NCBI GenBank assembly: GCA_004296455.1
Contig: AP018280.1
Span: 3,286,001 to 3,350,000 of the forward strand
Reading direction: 5' to 3'
Length of the DNA stretch: 64,000 bases
Origin: Calothrix sp. NIES-4101
Lineage (GTDB): Bacteria; Cyanobacteriota; Cyanobacteriia; Cyanobacteriales; Nostocaceae
Positions 18,625 to 29,158 of this stretch are shown here, piece by piece (the first letter of the stretch is position 1; the number at the start of each line of letters is the position of its first letter). Under the pieces are notes generated by a model. The model made no database searches. It was not told the origin of the DNA and saw only the letters and a list, made by a program, of their open reading frames with translations. Made by a program: the position numbers and the translations under genes.

Positions 18625-18844
18625 TACTACTTTCTCCTTTTGATCGATTTAATGCTGCTTCACTAGAGCTTAGTATTCCCAGAACTAGATACTTTAATAG
18701 CAATATCAGCAAAATATTCAGCGATCGCAGAAATAAAAGTATTAGATTATATAAATATTTTCACTTAGGATTGACTAGACCTATATCTTTACCTCCTTAA
18801 CAATACTTGTTCCATATTTTGTTCTGAATTTAGTACAAGTATTA

Positions 18845-20077
18845 TTACTGGCGAATAGGTATCTTAATCAGAAACTCAGTACCTTGGTTAGGAATGGAAA
18901 AACATTCTAATTTACCACCATGCTTTTCGGTAACAATTTGATAGCTAATTGACATTCCCATCCCTGTTCCTTTGCCAACAAGTTTAGTAGTAAAGAATGG
19001 GTTAAAAATTTGTTGTTTAATTGTTTCGGGTATACCGATACCATTATCTGCGATCGCAATTTCAATCCAGTCATTATCAATCACTAACGTCCGAATTGTA
19101 ATTTGCTTGGAATTTGCTTCGATTTCGGCAAAATTCAATTTGCTATTTTTCTCTTCAATGGCATCAATTGCATTGGTTAAAATATTCATAAATACTTGAT
19201 TTAACTGTCCGGCATAGCATTTAATTAGAGGTAATTGATCGTAATCTTTAACAATGTTTATACCTGGATGTTCTGGTTTGTCTTTGAGGCGGTGTTGAAG
19301 AATAAGTAATGTACTATCAATACTTTCGTGAATATTGACTGCCTTAAACTCAGCTTCGTCCATCCGCGAAAATGTTCGTAAAGATAGGACAATTTCGCGG
19401 ATACGTTGAGTACCCACTTTCATTGATCTAATTGTGTTTGGTAAATCTTCTTGAATAAAATCGACTTCTACATTGTCTAAAAACTCCTGAATTTCTGGGT
19501 GATTGCTATCATAATTTTTTTGATACAATGCAACTAAATTTAGTAATTCTTGAGTATACTCTTCGACGTAATCTAGATTTGCGTGAATGAAGTTAACAGG
19601 GTTATTGATTTCGTGGGCAACCCCAGCCACTAGCTGACCCAAACTAGACATTTTTTCAGATTGAATCATTTGTGTTTGAGTTAGTTTCAGTTGTTCTAGA
19701 GTATCTTTAATAGTTTGATTCTGAAGCTTTAATTCAGTTTCGGAAGCGACTATTTGGCTAAATCTTGTGAGCAAACCAAAACTTCGATAAAAGCTCAGAA
19801 AACTAGCTGCAACAATAACTGTGACAAAATCTGCTAAAGTCTGCCAGATAATCATATTATCCAATCCAAACATTTCAGTAACATGGAAAATATGACCAAC
19901 TGCACAACTAAAAAATATACCAGCAATATTCAAAACTATTACATCAATTCCTGTTTCTCTGTTGCACCAAATACTATAAATGATGCTAAAGGAAATAATG
20001 AAATAGCAAAGCGAGATTATCAAGTTTTCGCCTTGTAATAAAAATAAATAATTACTTAATTCTTGATGATAAATCAT
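18845..20077 (-). CDS. Membrane sensor histidine kinase with ethylene-receptor-like N-terminus
   Basis: The 410 residues split into a membrane part (1-105, three to four helices), a coiled coil (about 112-140) and a histidine kinase. The kinase has H155 in GVAHEINNP, an N-box VFMNILTNAIDAI, IAIADNGIGIP and GKGTGMGMS. The membrane part aligns without gaps to plant ETR1. Y25 and F26 match Y32/F33, I33-Y34 match I40-Y41, and C58 and H62 match the copper-binding C65 and H69. D25 of ETR1 is N18 here and P36 is S29. The kinase part is nearly the same as that of the next gene, so it probably arose by duplication of that C-terminus. A two-component role with an unknown response regulator is expected. 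Confidence 0.88.
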   Translation of the reverse strand: MIYHQELSNYLFLLQGENLIISLCYFIISFSIIYSIWCNRETGIDVIVLNIAGIFFSCAVGHIFHVTEMFGLDNMIIWQTLADFVTVIVAASFLSFYRSFGLLTRFSQIVASETELKLQNQTIKDTLEQLKLTQTQMIQSEKMSSLGQLVAGVAHEINNPVNFIHANLDYVEEYTQELLNLVALYQKNYDSNHPEIQEFLDNVEVDFIQEDLPNTIRSMKVGTQRIREIVLSLRTFSRMDEAEFKAVNIHESIDSTLLILQHRLKDKPEHPGINIVKDYDQLPLIKCYAGQLNQVFMNILTNAIDAIEEKNSKLNFAEIEANSKQITIRTLVIDNDWIEIAIADNGIGIPETIKQQIFNPFFTTKLVGKGTGMGMSISYQIVTEKHGGKLECFSIPNQGTEFLIKIPIRQ

Positions 20078-20219
20078 ATAATGTTTGCCTAGATGATGAT
20101 GAAATTATGTGGAGATGTGAAGACATGATAAACTAGAGAAAAATAAATCATATTTGATTAGCTAAACTTTATATGATTTATGATTCAGATCAAAAAGAAA
20201 GTAATTATTTATTGAGGAA

Positions 20220-23200
20220 TCATATCAGTGATAAGGTTGATATCTTCTTGGATTCTTCCTGACGAATGGGTATTTTAATCACAAACTCAGTCCCCTGATT
20301 AAGCATGGAAAAACATTCTAATTTACCGCCATGTTTTTCGGTAATAATTTGATAGCTAATTGACATACCCATACCTGTACCTTTACCAACAGGTTTGGTG
20401 GTGAAAAAGGGGTTAAAAACTTTGTGTTTGACTTTTTCTGGTATCCCAATACCATTATCTGCGATCGCAATTTCGATCCAGTCATTATCAATCACTAACG
20501 TCCGAATTGTAATTTGATTAGGAGTTGTTGCAATTTCAGCAAAATGAAGTTTGCTATTTTTTTCGGTAATGGCATCAATGGCGTTAGTTAAAATATTCAT
20601 AAATACTTGATTTAACTGTCCGGCATAACATTCAACTAGAGGTAATTTGTTGTAGTTTTTAATTATCTGAATTGCCGGACGCTCTGATGTTTCCTTGAGC
20701 CGATGCTGCAATATCATGATTGTGCTGTCGATGCCTGTATGGATATCTACCTTTTTAAATTCGGCTTCATCCATACGCGAAAAAGTTCGTAAAGATAGGA
20801 CAATTTCGCGAATGCGTTCAGTCCCCACTTCCATCGACTTGAGGGTTTTGGGCAAGTCTTCCTGAATAAAATCTAGATCGATTTCTGTGACTAATTCAGA
20901 AGTTTGTATGGGATGAGAATTGGATTGTTGAGAAATATTAACCAAATACAATAAATCTTGCATGTATTGTTTGACATGGTTAATATTTCCGTGGATAAAA
21001 TTGACAGGATTATTAATTTCATGGGCAATACCAGCAACTAATTGCCCTAAACTGGACATTTTTTCTGATTGAATTAATTGAGTTTGAGTACGTTGTAATT
21101 CCTGTAAAGTTAATTCTAACTGAGTAGCTTTTTGGGTAAGTTCTTGGGTTCTTTGAGAAACTTTTTGCTCTAAAGTATGGGAATATTCCTCTAATTGACA
21201 ATATAGTTGAGCATTTTCCAAGGAAATAGCTGCTTGGGTGGTGAGAAGTTGAATTACTTGTAAGCGATCGCTTGTAAATGCACCTACAGTTAAGTTATTT
21301 TCCAAGTAGAGGATGCCAATTACTTTTCCTTGTTGGCTAATGGGAGTACATAGCACCGATTTGGGCTGTTGGCTGCTAATATAGCGATCGCCGGCAAAGC
21401 GTACTAATGCACTCAAATTTTCAAAAACAGCCGTCTCTTGCGATCGCGCCACTGTATAAATTAAACTTTGAGGAATTTCCGCAAATTCTCCAAGAGGAAT
21501 TTCTAATCTTTGCGTCTGTTGTGCATTAGCTTGAGCAACGACAAACCATTGTTTATCTTGGCGGAGGATTAAACGCCCAATTTCCGCTCCCGCCGCCGCA
21601 ATTGTAGTCTGCATTAAGGTTGCTAGCAGTTTGTCTAATGCAATTTCTTGGGAGATGGCTTGTGCTGCTTTCATCACCACCGGAAAATCAAGCCATGAAT
21701 TATGAGTACTACTGACATTAGTAACACTTCTCATCACAGTTGAGGCGATGGTTCCCTCATGGTTGAAGGGGAAAGTGGGAACTTGGAGAATAGCTGCTAG
21801 CAGTTGGGGATAGTTTTCTTCTAAATGGGCAATTTTAGCCTTGGCACCCCAACGGGTATAGCAATAGTAAGCTTCTTGCATATAGCCCGCCGCAACTTTT
21901 TCTTTGCCCCAATCGAGGTAAAATTTTGCTGCTAATTCGTTAGCGAAAGCTTCTTCTTGAAGATAGCCATTTTCTTTGGCTCCCACAATGGCGCGATCGT
22001 ATAGTTCTATTGCTTCTGAATTTTGCTGTAAAAACCGATGTTGCTCCGCTTTGACTAAATCTAATTTGTGCTGATGGTTCATGGGGGCATATTCTGCCCA
22101 AGTTGTCAGTTTCTCGAGGTTTTGTTGAATACGTAGGTTGTATTCTCTTGAGTCTGCTGGGGCGAGCTTGTGGGCGTAAGTAAGTCGAGTCAGGGAATCA
22201 TAAAAATAGTAGAGTGGAATGCTGGCTACGGCTGCGGCTCCACCTAAATACTTTTCCGCCATCTCTGAGTTTTCTAAGGCAATTTCCCAATTACCAAACC
22301 AGACACTGAGGATTAATTTATTAATGAATAGGATTGCTAGGGCGACATAATCATTGGCAGATTGGTGCAAAGGCAGCATTTCTGCCTCATTGTAGACATC
22401 ACCAACTAGTGTAGAAATAGAACAATGCGATTCTCCCGACAAATTCAAAACAATTTGGTGATAGATGTTGTGATAGTTCAGAATTGTTCCCTGATTCAAT
22501 CGCTGTATAACTTGTTTATACCGCTCAATTTCCGGAATCAGTTCGGGAAGTGGTTGACCTGAAAAATAAGCAAAGAAACAGTAGGAATAAGCTGAATAGC
22601 TTGTATAAGCAGAGTCCCCAGTATCTAAGCCAGTAGTGTAACCAGACTGAAGTTGTGGTAGGCTATCGCGCAAATGTCCCGTCCAGTGGGTGATAAATAA
22701 GCCGTTCATTAAAAATGCCCGGGCTTGAAATTCTTGATCTGCGAGTTTATTACATAGGGCTAATGCCAGTTGCCCAAATTCGTAACCCGCCCTATAGTCG
22801 TTCAGGATGGCGCAATGGAGAAGACCATAGCAAGCAAACAGGTAAGTTGATGCCCCCGAAATGCCTACACGGGCAGATAATTCCACCCCACAGTAAGGTA
22901 ATAGTGGATATAAAGGTGGTGAAGCCAAAAAAGCTGGAGCGGCTAGTTTCACCAGCACTCGCATTACGGCAATAGCTTGCTCATCAGTTGCCAGGGGAAG
23001 ATCAATAAGTTCTGCGCTTTGATAATGCTCTTGCAGAGCCGCTACGCGATCGCCAATGGCTTGTCTGGCTCGTTGCAGTGCAGTGGTATAATCTTCCAGG
23101 GTGGGTGTCTCAGGGAATTTGATTCCAAATTGGGCGAGAATTCCTAACCCCAAATTCAACGATTCCCGTAATTTACCTTGAGCGACTAAGGCTTCGATTT

Positions 23201-25844
23201 GAATTTCTTGGGCTTTGATCAAATCCAAATTATTTTTAGCCTGCTTCTGGAGTTCGCTCAATAACTGCTCCATTCTCTCAAAATCACCATTCAGATATGT
23301 TGCTTCGATGATGTCTGTGTAGAGGGATAAGGCGAGGGAATAATCTCGTTCCCAAACACTCGCTGTCAATAGTTGAATGGCTGTTTGGAAATAATCCACA
23401 GCAGAACTATAAGCTGTAGATTGCTTGGCTTGTCGTCCCGCCGTTACATTCAGTTCTGCTAATTGCCAGATGGCGGGAAGTTCCTGAATCAGTTGACGAC
23501 CAAGATTTAACTGATTCACAATTTCAAAAATAGTCGCATTATTTGTGTATGTGCTGCTCTCATTGAACAACAATTGACCGATTTTCAAGTGTGTTGCTGG
23601 TTTCTCTGCCTCTGGAATCAGCGAATAAGCCGCTTGTTGAACGCGATCGTGTAAAAACTTGTAATCAGCGATCTCGGTATTTACTTGGACATTCTCCACT
23701 ACCTCACCGATGTAAAACTTGTAGATTTCACTCTTTGATAAAATCAGTCCTTCCTGTAGGGCAGACCACAAAGCCGTTGCCATATCAATTGTAGATTCTT
23801 CGGCAACGATCGCTAAGGTATTTAAATCAAACTGGTTACCAATACAAGCCGCCAACTTAAGTACATTTTGGGTGGCTTCTGGTAACTTCTGCAACTGCAA
23901 CGCCATAAACTCCACCACATCATCGGTGAGGGCGGCTTCCCTTACCCGCGCAATATCACATTGCCAATGTCTAGCTTGGGGGTCAAAGGTAATTAGTTGT
24001 TCTTGATGCAGCGCCTTGAGAAACTGAGTCGCAAAAAAAGGATTACCCTGGGTTTTTTGATAGACTAGTTTTGTTAAGGGTTGTACCAAAGTAATTGCAG
24101 ATTTGAGTGTATCAGCGACTAGCTGATTCAAACTACTTTCACTTAAAGGCTTAAGTGTAATTGTATTAATTTTTGTCCCTGTTTTAGCGATCGCATCCAA
24201 AGTTAGCATCAATGGATGGGCTGCAAACACTTCATTATCCCGGTAAGCGCCAATCATCAGCAAATACCCTGTTCCCGACTCCGCCATCAGCAGTTGGATT
24301 AAATTCAACGAAGCCGAATCTGCCCATTGCAAATCATCCAAAAACATCACCAGGGGGTGTTCCGGCTTGGTAAATACTTGAATAAACTTTTGAAATAATA
24401 AATTGAAACGATTCTGGGCGGCAGTTCCCGATAGTTCTGGCGCAGGCGATTGCTCTCCAATAATCTGTGCTAACTCAGGAATAACATCAATAATTACTTG
24501 GGCATTCTCCCCCAGTGCTTCCAGAATCCGTAATTTCCAACTCTGCAATTGAGCATCAGATTCACACAATAGTTGTCCGATCAAATCACGGAAAGCTTGC
24601 ACAAAAGCATCTAAAGGAATGTTACGATTAAATTGATCAAATTTTCCTTTGATAAAATAGCCCCGTTGCTGGACAATTGGCTTATGAACTTCGTTGACGA
24701 TTGCAGTTTTGCCAATACCCGAAAAACCAGCAACTAGGATTAATTCCGCTTTTCCCTGGCTACCAAGCTTTGTCTGCTGAGACAGATTCAGAGGCTTTAC
24801 ATTAGTCTTCCCACCCAGAGAATCAGAATGGTGATAGTCATGAGGATAGTTATGAGAAATTCCAGCAGATCTATCAAAAGCAGCTAAGAGTTCCTGAACT
24901 TCGTTTTCTCTACCATATAACTTTTCCGGGATGAGAAAGCGATCGCATGTATCTCTTTTGCCAATTTCAAAATAGGTAATTTCCCTAATTTCGTGCCCAA
25001 GTTTGTGAAGTTGAGACAAGCATTTTTCTAAATCATGCTTTAATCCCAAAGCACTTTGATATCTATCTTCGGCATTTTTCGCCATCAATTTCATGACGAT
25101 ATCAGCAATCACTTGAGGAATTGCTGGATTCTTAATTGGCTCTGCTGTTTTCGCAATATGAAAATGCACCAACTCCATCGGTTCATCTGATTGAAATGGT
25201 AATTGTCTAGTCAGTAATTCATAAAAAGTCACACCCAAAGAGTAGAAATCACTGCGATAATCAATCCCTCGATTCATTCTGCCAGTTTGTTCTGGGGAAA
25301 TATAAGCGAGAGTTCCTTCTAAGACATTGGGACTTTTAATTTCTTGGGCTTCTTTGGGCAGAAGGGAAGCAATGCTAAAATCAATTAACTTAACTTGCTT
25401 AGTATCTTGATTAATGAGAATATTTGCAGGCTTAATATCTTTATGAATCACTCGATGGCGATGAAGTTCATCTAAAATATCACATAGAGCGATCGCGATT
25501 TGTAAAAATTCCTGTAAAAATCTGATATTTCGTGTTTCTATATGGGTGAAGTAATTCTTGATGGAAATTCCCCCAAAGTCTTCCATTACTAATGCATAAC
25601 TATTTTCAAATGGTTCAAGACTATGGGCTTGAATGATGCCAGGAAAATTGAAATTTTTGACAATAGTATATTGGTTACGAAATTGGACGAGTTCCTGAAA
25701 ACTGGGATAGGGATTTTTCAGTAGTTTGATGACTACAGCTAAGGAGTCGGTTTTTCGGAAAGCACGATAAACAACTGTTCTAGAGCCATCATAAAGTGGT
25801 GTGCATACCCTGTATCCAGGAATATCAATAATTGTAGTCACCAT
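20220..25844 (-). CDS. Trifunctional Ser/Thr kinase-AAA ATPase-sensor histidine kinase
   Basis: This 1874-residue paralogue of the gene at 10997 has the same order. It has a Ser/Thr kinase (K40, HKDIKPAN near 134-141, DFS), an AAA ATPase (GFSGIGKT, then LVMFLDDLQWAD), a helical TPR-like region and one GAF domain (about 1405-1540). After a coiled coil of about 50 residues comes the histidine kinase with H1608 in GIAHEINNP. It has a single GAF and lacks the cyanobacteriochrome-like second GAF. Between kinase and ATPase it carries an extra polar insert of about 40 residues (near 325-365, HNYPHDYHHSDS). Its last 230 residues are almost the same as those of the small kinase gene just downstream. 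It is preceded by a 1.6-kb non-coding region, probably including its promoter. Confidence 0.93.
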   Translation of the reverse strand: MVTTIIDIPGYRVCTPLYDGSRTVVYRAFRKTDSLAVVIKLLKNPYPSFQELVQFRNQYTIVKNFNFPGIIQAHSLEPFENSYALVMEDFGGISIKNYFTHIETRNIRFLQEFLQIAIALCDILDELHRHRVIHKDIKPANILINQDTKQVKLIDFSIASLLPKEAQEIKSPNVLEGTLAYISPEQTGRMNRGIDYRSDFYSLGVTFYELLTRQLPFQSDEPMELVHFHIAKTAEPIKNPAIPQVIADIVMKLMAKNAEDRYQSALGLKHDLEKCLSQLHKLGHEIREITYFEIGKRDTCDRFLIPEKLYGRENEVQELLAAFDRSAGISHNYPHDYHHSDSLGGKTNVKPLNLSQQTKLGSQGKAELILVAGFSGIGKTAIVNEVHKPIVQQRGYFIKGKFDQFNRNIPLDAFVQAFRDLIGQLLCESDAQLQSWKLRILEALGENAQVIIDVIPELAQIIGEQSPAPELSGTAAQNRFNLLFQKFIQVFTKPEHPLVMFLDDLQWADSASLNLIQLLMAESGTGYLLMIGAYRDNEVFAAHPLMLTLDAIAKTGTKINTITLKPLSESSLNQLVADTLKSAITLVQPLTKLVYQKTQGNPFFATQFLKALHQEQLITFDPQARHWQCDIARVREAALTDDVVEFMALQLQKLPEATQNVLKLAACIGNQFDLNTLAIVAEESTIDMATALWSALQEGLILSKSEIYKFYIGEVVENVQVNTEIADYKFLHDRVQQAAYSLIPEAEKPATHLKIGQLLFNESSTYTNNATIFEIVNQLNLGRQLIQELPAIWQLAELNVTAGRQAKQSTAYSSAVDYFQTAIQLLTASVWERDYSLALSLYTDIIEATYLNGDFERMEQLLSELQKQAKNNLDLIKAQEIQIEALVAQGKLRESLNLGLGILAQFGIKFPETPTLEDYTTALQRARQAIGDRVAALQEHYQSAELIDLPLATDEQAIAVMRVLVKLAAPAFLASPPLYPLLPYCGVELSARVGISGASTYLFACYGLLHCAILNDYRAGYEFGQLALALCNKLADQEFQARAFLMNGLFITHWTGHLRDSLPQLQSGYTTGLDTGDSAYTSYSAYSYCFFAYFSGQPLPELIPEIERYKQVIQRLNQGTILNYHNIYHQIVLNLSGESHCSISTLVGDVYNEAEMLPLHQSANDYVALAILFINKLILSVWFGNWEIALENSEMAEKYLGGAAAVASIPLYYFYDSLTRLTYAHKLAPADSREYNLRIQQNLEKLTTWAEYAPMNHQHKLDLVKAEQHRFLQQNSEAIELYDRAIVGAKENGYLQEEAFANELAAKFYLDWGKEKVAAGYMQEAYYCYTRWGAKAKIAHLEENYPQLLAAILQVPTFPFNHEGTIASTVMRSVTNVSSTHNSWLDFPVVMKAAQAISQEIALDKLLATLMQTTIAAAGAEIGRLILRQDKQWFVVAQANAQQTQRLEIPLGEFAEIPQSLIYTVARSQETAVFENLSALVRFAGDRYISSQQPKSVLCTPISQQGKVIGILYLENNLTVGAFTSDRLQVIQLLTTQAAISLENAQLYCQLEEYSHTLEQKVSQRTQELTQKATQLELTLQELQRTQTQLIQSEKMSSLGQLVAGIAHEINNPVNFIHGNINHVKQYMQDLLYLVNISQQSNSHPIQTSELVTEIDLDFIQEDLPKTLKSMEVGTERIREIVLSLRTFSRMDEAEFKKVDIHTGIDSTIMILQHRLKETSERPAIQIIKNYNKLPLVECYAGQLNQVFMNILTNAIDAITEKNSKLHFAEIATTPNQITIRTLVIDNDWIEIAIADNGIGIPEKVKHKVFNPFFTTKPVGKGTGMGMSISYQIITEKHGGKLECFSMLNQGTEFVIKIPIRQEESKKISTLSLI

Positions 25845-27436
25845 ACTGTATTCATCCTTTATACTGCCGTATTTATTATTCCCAAATAAGTATTAATATT
25901 TAATAGTTAAAAAAATAGTTAAAAATAATAGATTTAAGTACTATTAGTAACAAGCAAATTTAGGTAAATATCAGTATTCTGTAAAGACCTCAATTATTGG
26001 ACAATTTTCGTTTATCTTTGAGGTAATTAATTGCTTCTTGTCAGTTCAATAGCTATTTATAATCTCGCTCTACCCTAAAGAAAACGATTAAATTATTACT
26101 AATATTGTTCATGTAAACAGCAACTATTCTCAGGAATCAAATCATCATGAATAGGTATTTGCTACAATAATCTCAATCGATTGTCTACTCTCTTAGCCTG
26201 ATTAAATAATTGCTGTTGTAAATAGAATAGGAATTATTCTAGGCAAGGCAGTCCTTGCTATCAGATTGCTGAGCAAAGTTAAACGCCAGAGATGTATCGC
26301 CCTCAATCAACTAACTAAATGTCAGCACTTCATTCACTGCACCTGCTTTGCTAAGTTGTATGGAACACATTGACTAAATCTGCCTCATAAGTCTTTTTCA
26401 CTCTGATTCCAAGCTAAATGCTGGGAGATGTATTAAATGTTATAAACTATTTCAGAGCTAAATAGTACAAAGAAAATACTTTTTTTTAAACAAAACACAC
26501 CAGTGATATTACGTAAGTAGGTTCAGTTACTAACTCAAAAAAAACTTGATTACAATCAAGGAAGACGGAAATTAATCAATAAATTTGCAGAATCCAGTTG
26601 ATTTTTACCTAATTTTAGTACCTAATATTGTCGTAATGTCAGGCTCAATCAAGCATGTCAGTGAGGATATTTGCGAAGATTCATAATTTGTAAAAAAAGA
26701 AGTATCTAGGTTCATAAATTCAGTAAATACACATAAATATCTGTAAAGTTATATCGTTTCTCCGAAATCCAGCAACACATAAAATAAAACTCCGTGTCTC
26801 TCCATCTCTGTCTCCTCGCATCACCATATGTTACTTTCTTGTGGAGAATTGGTATTAACTAATAACCTCCAATACCTTGTAGCCCAATATTTTACCTAAA
26901 TTGCATAACTTAACTGCTAGCATGATGTTCAAACCAAGCAACTAGATTGGGTATATTTGCATAACTGAGAAACTCTTTCCCTAATAATTCTAATTCTTCG
27001 TTAATTAGGTAGATTGAATGAAATATAAACCGAAGAGGATACATTCCACCTCCAGAGAATGTACAATATAGTCTTTTTCTTGATTTTAATTTTCACCACG
27101 TATTTAATACTCAAATACGTCCAATTATTTGTGAGTCTAACTTCCTAAAACGCAGATTTAACTGTCGTTCTAAACAGCAAAAAGCTTCCCTCTCCCGATT
27201 TGATAGCTAAATTAATACTAACTACTCTCCCGCCACTACTGTATGCTATTTTCAGTAACGATATTCCAGGATATTGTTAAATATTTGCTATTTTCTGATT
27301 TGATTTGCTTGCAGCTTTTCAATTGGGGGACGCAAATATTTTTATCGTCATGATATCCCACCACTGAAATTTGAGTGCAAAATGAAGTGGGGGAAAAAGG
27401 CGTGAATTAGTTAATAAGTCATTAGCAGATACTTGA
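25845..27436. other. 1.6-kb region without an intact gene
   Basis: This is AT-rich sequence upstream of both the giant kinase (minus) and the desaturase fusion (plus). The only protein-like signal is a 60-codon open stretch at 26910-27092 on the minus strand. A 'ctccgtgtctctccatctctgtctcctcgc' type repeat tract lies near 26786. I see no tRNA, no long inverted repeat and no insertion-sequence ends. Confidence 0.5.
26910..27092 (-). pseudogene. Possible gene remnant (60 codons)
   Basis: The open stretch reads in part GGGMYPLRFIFHSIYLINEE and later IPNLVAWFEHHASS, ending in TAA. The composition (Trp, Phe, His, amphipathic helix) is protein-like, unlike neighbouring frames. The end IPNLVAWFEHH is reminiscent of the C-terminal helix of glutathione S-transferase-like proteins, but this is too short to assign. 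An in-frame TGA closes it upstream and there is no credible start. Confidence 0.3.
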
Positions 27437-28714
27437 ATGCAAAAGATTATGAGGATGCTTACAGAAGGTTTAGCGGGGATTTGGTCGAATTTAGCGATAA
27501 GTTGGGATTCAGGAGTTTTGATAGATGTGATTTCCCGCTTCGTGATGTGGGGATTATTCTCACTTTTGCTAGTTGAGGTGTTGAGAGATAGCTATCATGC
27601 TTTGTGTCACCAAATCGATTGGTTGGCAAAATGGCACAACAAACATCATATGGCATATCGACGAGATTTATCGATAGTTTCTGCAAAAGCTTATCAGGAT
27701 TCGCAATTATATCATGACATGTTAGAGTCGGGTTTACTTGTGATCGCGATCGCCATTATTGCTGTCTTCAGCCATGAAATCGGTTTTGGCTTGGGGGTAT
27801 TTTACGCTAGTGGCTTCTTATATGCCGCCAGCCTGCGCTATTTTCTGGGTACAATGGACACAGATTATGCTCACCGCCCAGGGGCATTAGAAACAACACC
27901 ATCACCTTGGTGGGTAAATCGTAGTTACCACTGGCGACATCATTTTGATGATGTTAATGCCTACTATAGCGGTGTGTTTCCCTTGGTAGATAAAATTTTG
28001 GGAACCGGACTTTCGCTTCAAGGAAAAACGATCGCAATTACAGGTGCTTCTGGTGCATTGGGACAAGCATTGAGTCAAGAACTATTGCGGCAAAATGCGA
28101 AAGTTTTAGCATTGACAACTAATCCCGATAAATTAGCAGTCGAAGATACTGGTAATAATCGTTTCAAAGTGCTGTCATGGCAAATGGGTAAAGAAACAGA
28201 ATTAAAAGAAAAATTTGAGAAAGTCGATATATTAATTATTAATCATGGAGTGAACGTTTATGGCGATCGCACCACTGAAGGAATTAATTCTTCCTATGAA
28301 ATCAATACATTTTCTGCACTGCGGTTAATTGATATTTTCTCCAGTACTGTCACCGGGCCACAATCAAAAGCAACAAAGGAAATTTGGGTTAATACATCTG
28401 AAGCTGAAGTATCGCCCGCCCTTAGTCCACTTTATGAACTCAGCAAACGAGCTTTGGGAGATATTGTCACCCTCAAACGTTTAGATGATCCTTGTATAAT
28501 CCGCAAATTAATTCTTGGGCCTTTTAAAAGCAAACTTAATCCCTATGGTGTTATGTCAGCAACACAAGTCGCCAAGGGAATTGTATTTTTTGCCAAGCGT
28601 GATTTTCGTAATATCATTGTGACAATTAATCCTTTGACGTACATATTTTCCCCGATTAAGGAAACCATGACTTGGCTTTACTATCGCATTTTTAGTCAGA
28701 AGAAAAAAGAATAA
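27437..28714 (+). CDS. Bifunctional sterol desaturase/short-chain dehydrogenase
   Basis: Residues 1-195 form a fatty acid hydroxylase/sterol desaturase-type membrane domain. It has the di-iron histidine boxes HALCH (54-58), HNKHH (67-71) and HWRHH (about 172-176) and several hydrophobic helices. Residues 200-400 are a short-chain dehydrogenase with TGASGALG for nucleotide binding, NHG in place of the usual NAG, and the catalytic pair in YELSK. This fusion is a recurring cyanobacterial family, and the substrate (a lipid or isoprenoid) is not established. The membrane domain would hydroxylate or desaturate and the SDR domain would reduce or oxidise the product. The ATG at 27437 lacks a strong ribosome binding site, and in-frame ATGs at 27449 and 27455 are alternatives. 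Confidence 0.85.
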   Translation: MQKIMRMLTEGLAGIWSNLAISWDSGVLIDVISRFVMWGLFSLLLVEVLRDSYHALCHQIDWLAKWHNKHHMAYRRDLSIVSAKAYQDSQLYHDMLESGLLVIAIAIIAVFSHEIGFGLGVFYASGFLYAASLRYFLGTMDTDYAHRPGALETTPSPWWVNRSYHWRHHFDDVNAYYSGVFPLVDKILGTGLSLQGKTIAITGASGALGQALSQELLRQNAKVLALTTNPDKLAVEDTGNNRFKVLSWQMGKETELKEKFEKVDILIINHGVNVYGDRTTEGINSSYEINTFSALRLIDIFSSTVTGPQSKATKEIWVNTSEAEVSPALSPLYELSKRALGDIVTLKRLDDPCIIRKLILGPFKSKLNPYGVMSATQVAKGIVFFAKRDFRNIIVTINPLTYIFSPIKETMTWLYYRIFSQKKKE

Positions 28715-29158
28715 TTACGGGCTATTCGGGGATAATTGAGATGACGCGGAGATACACTGATACGGTGATTATTTTTATGCAAATTCCCAAATCATCCTCC
28801 AATTATGTAACTCTCTCTAAATTAAATATCAAACTTCAAGATAGAATTTCAAGAGAGTGACGTGCCATCCCTCTCTTGATTTGTTTTGATTATAAGTACA
28901 TACTTCCATTTGAGTCACATTTTTAAGGGAGGTCTTTCCCATATTCCCGACGAAAAGTCAGTATATTTCACCATTAACATCGTTGATAATTATGCAGCAA
29001 TGCTACGTGAATTGGATTAATATTCCGGGAATCTTGGATTTGGTACTTGGCGATAACTTTTCAATTTGACAGTTTTGTGAGACTCTACAAAAATAACTAC
29101 TTCTATTTCCGAAATTCTGGGTGCTGATTGTTACCAGATATAAATCACCGAGAAATTT
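28715..29158. other. Intergenic region with terminator
   Basis: The stretch holds a short 'gacgcggagatacactgatacgg' repeat tract near 28741 and the terminator at 28849-28890. I see no gene. Confidence 0.4.
28849..28890 (+). terminator. Rho-independent terminator after the desaturase/SDR gene
   Basis: TCAAGAGAG (28849-28857) pairs perfectly with CTCTCTTGA (28871-28879) across a 13-base loop. The T-rich tail TTTGTTTTGATT follows. It lies 135 bases after the stop codon at 28714. Confidence 0.6.

Noticed and set aside
10997-25844. DFS in place of DFG in the giant kinases as a sign of dead kinases
   Set aside because: The substitution is shared by both intact copies and, from what I know of this family, is usual. 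The lysine and HKD motifs are kept.
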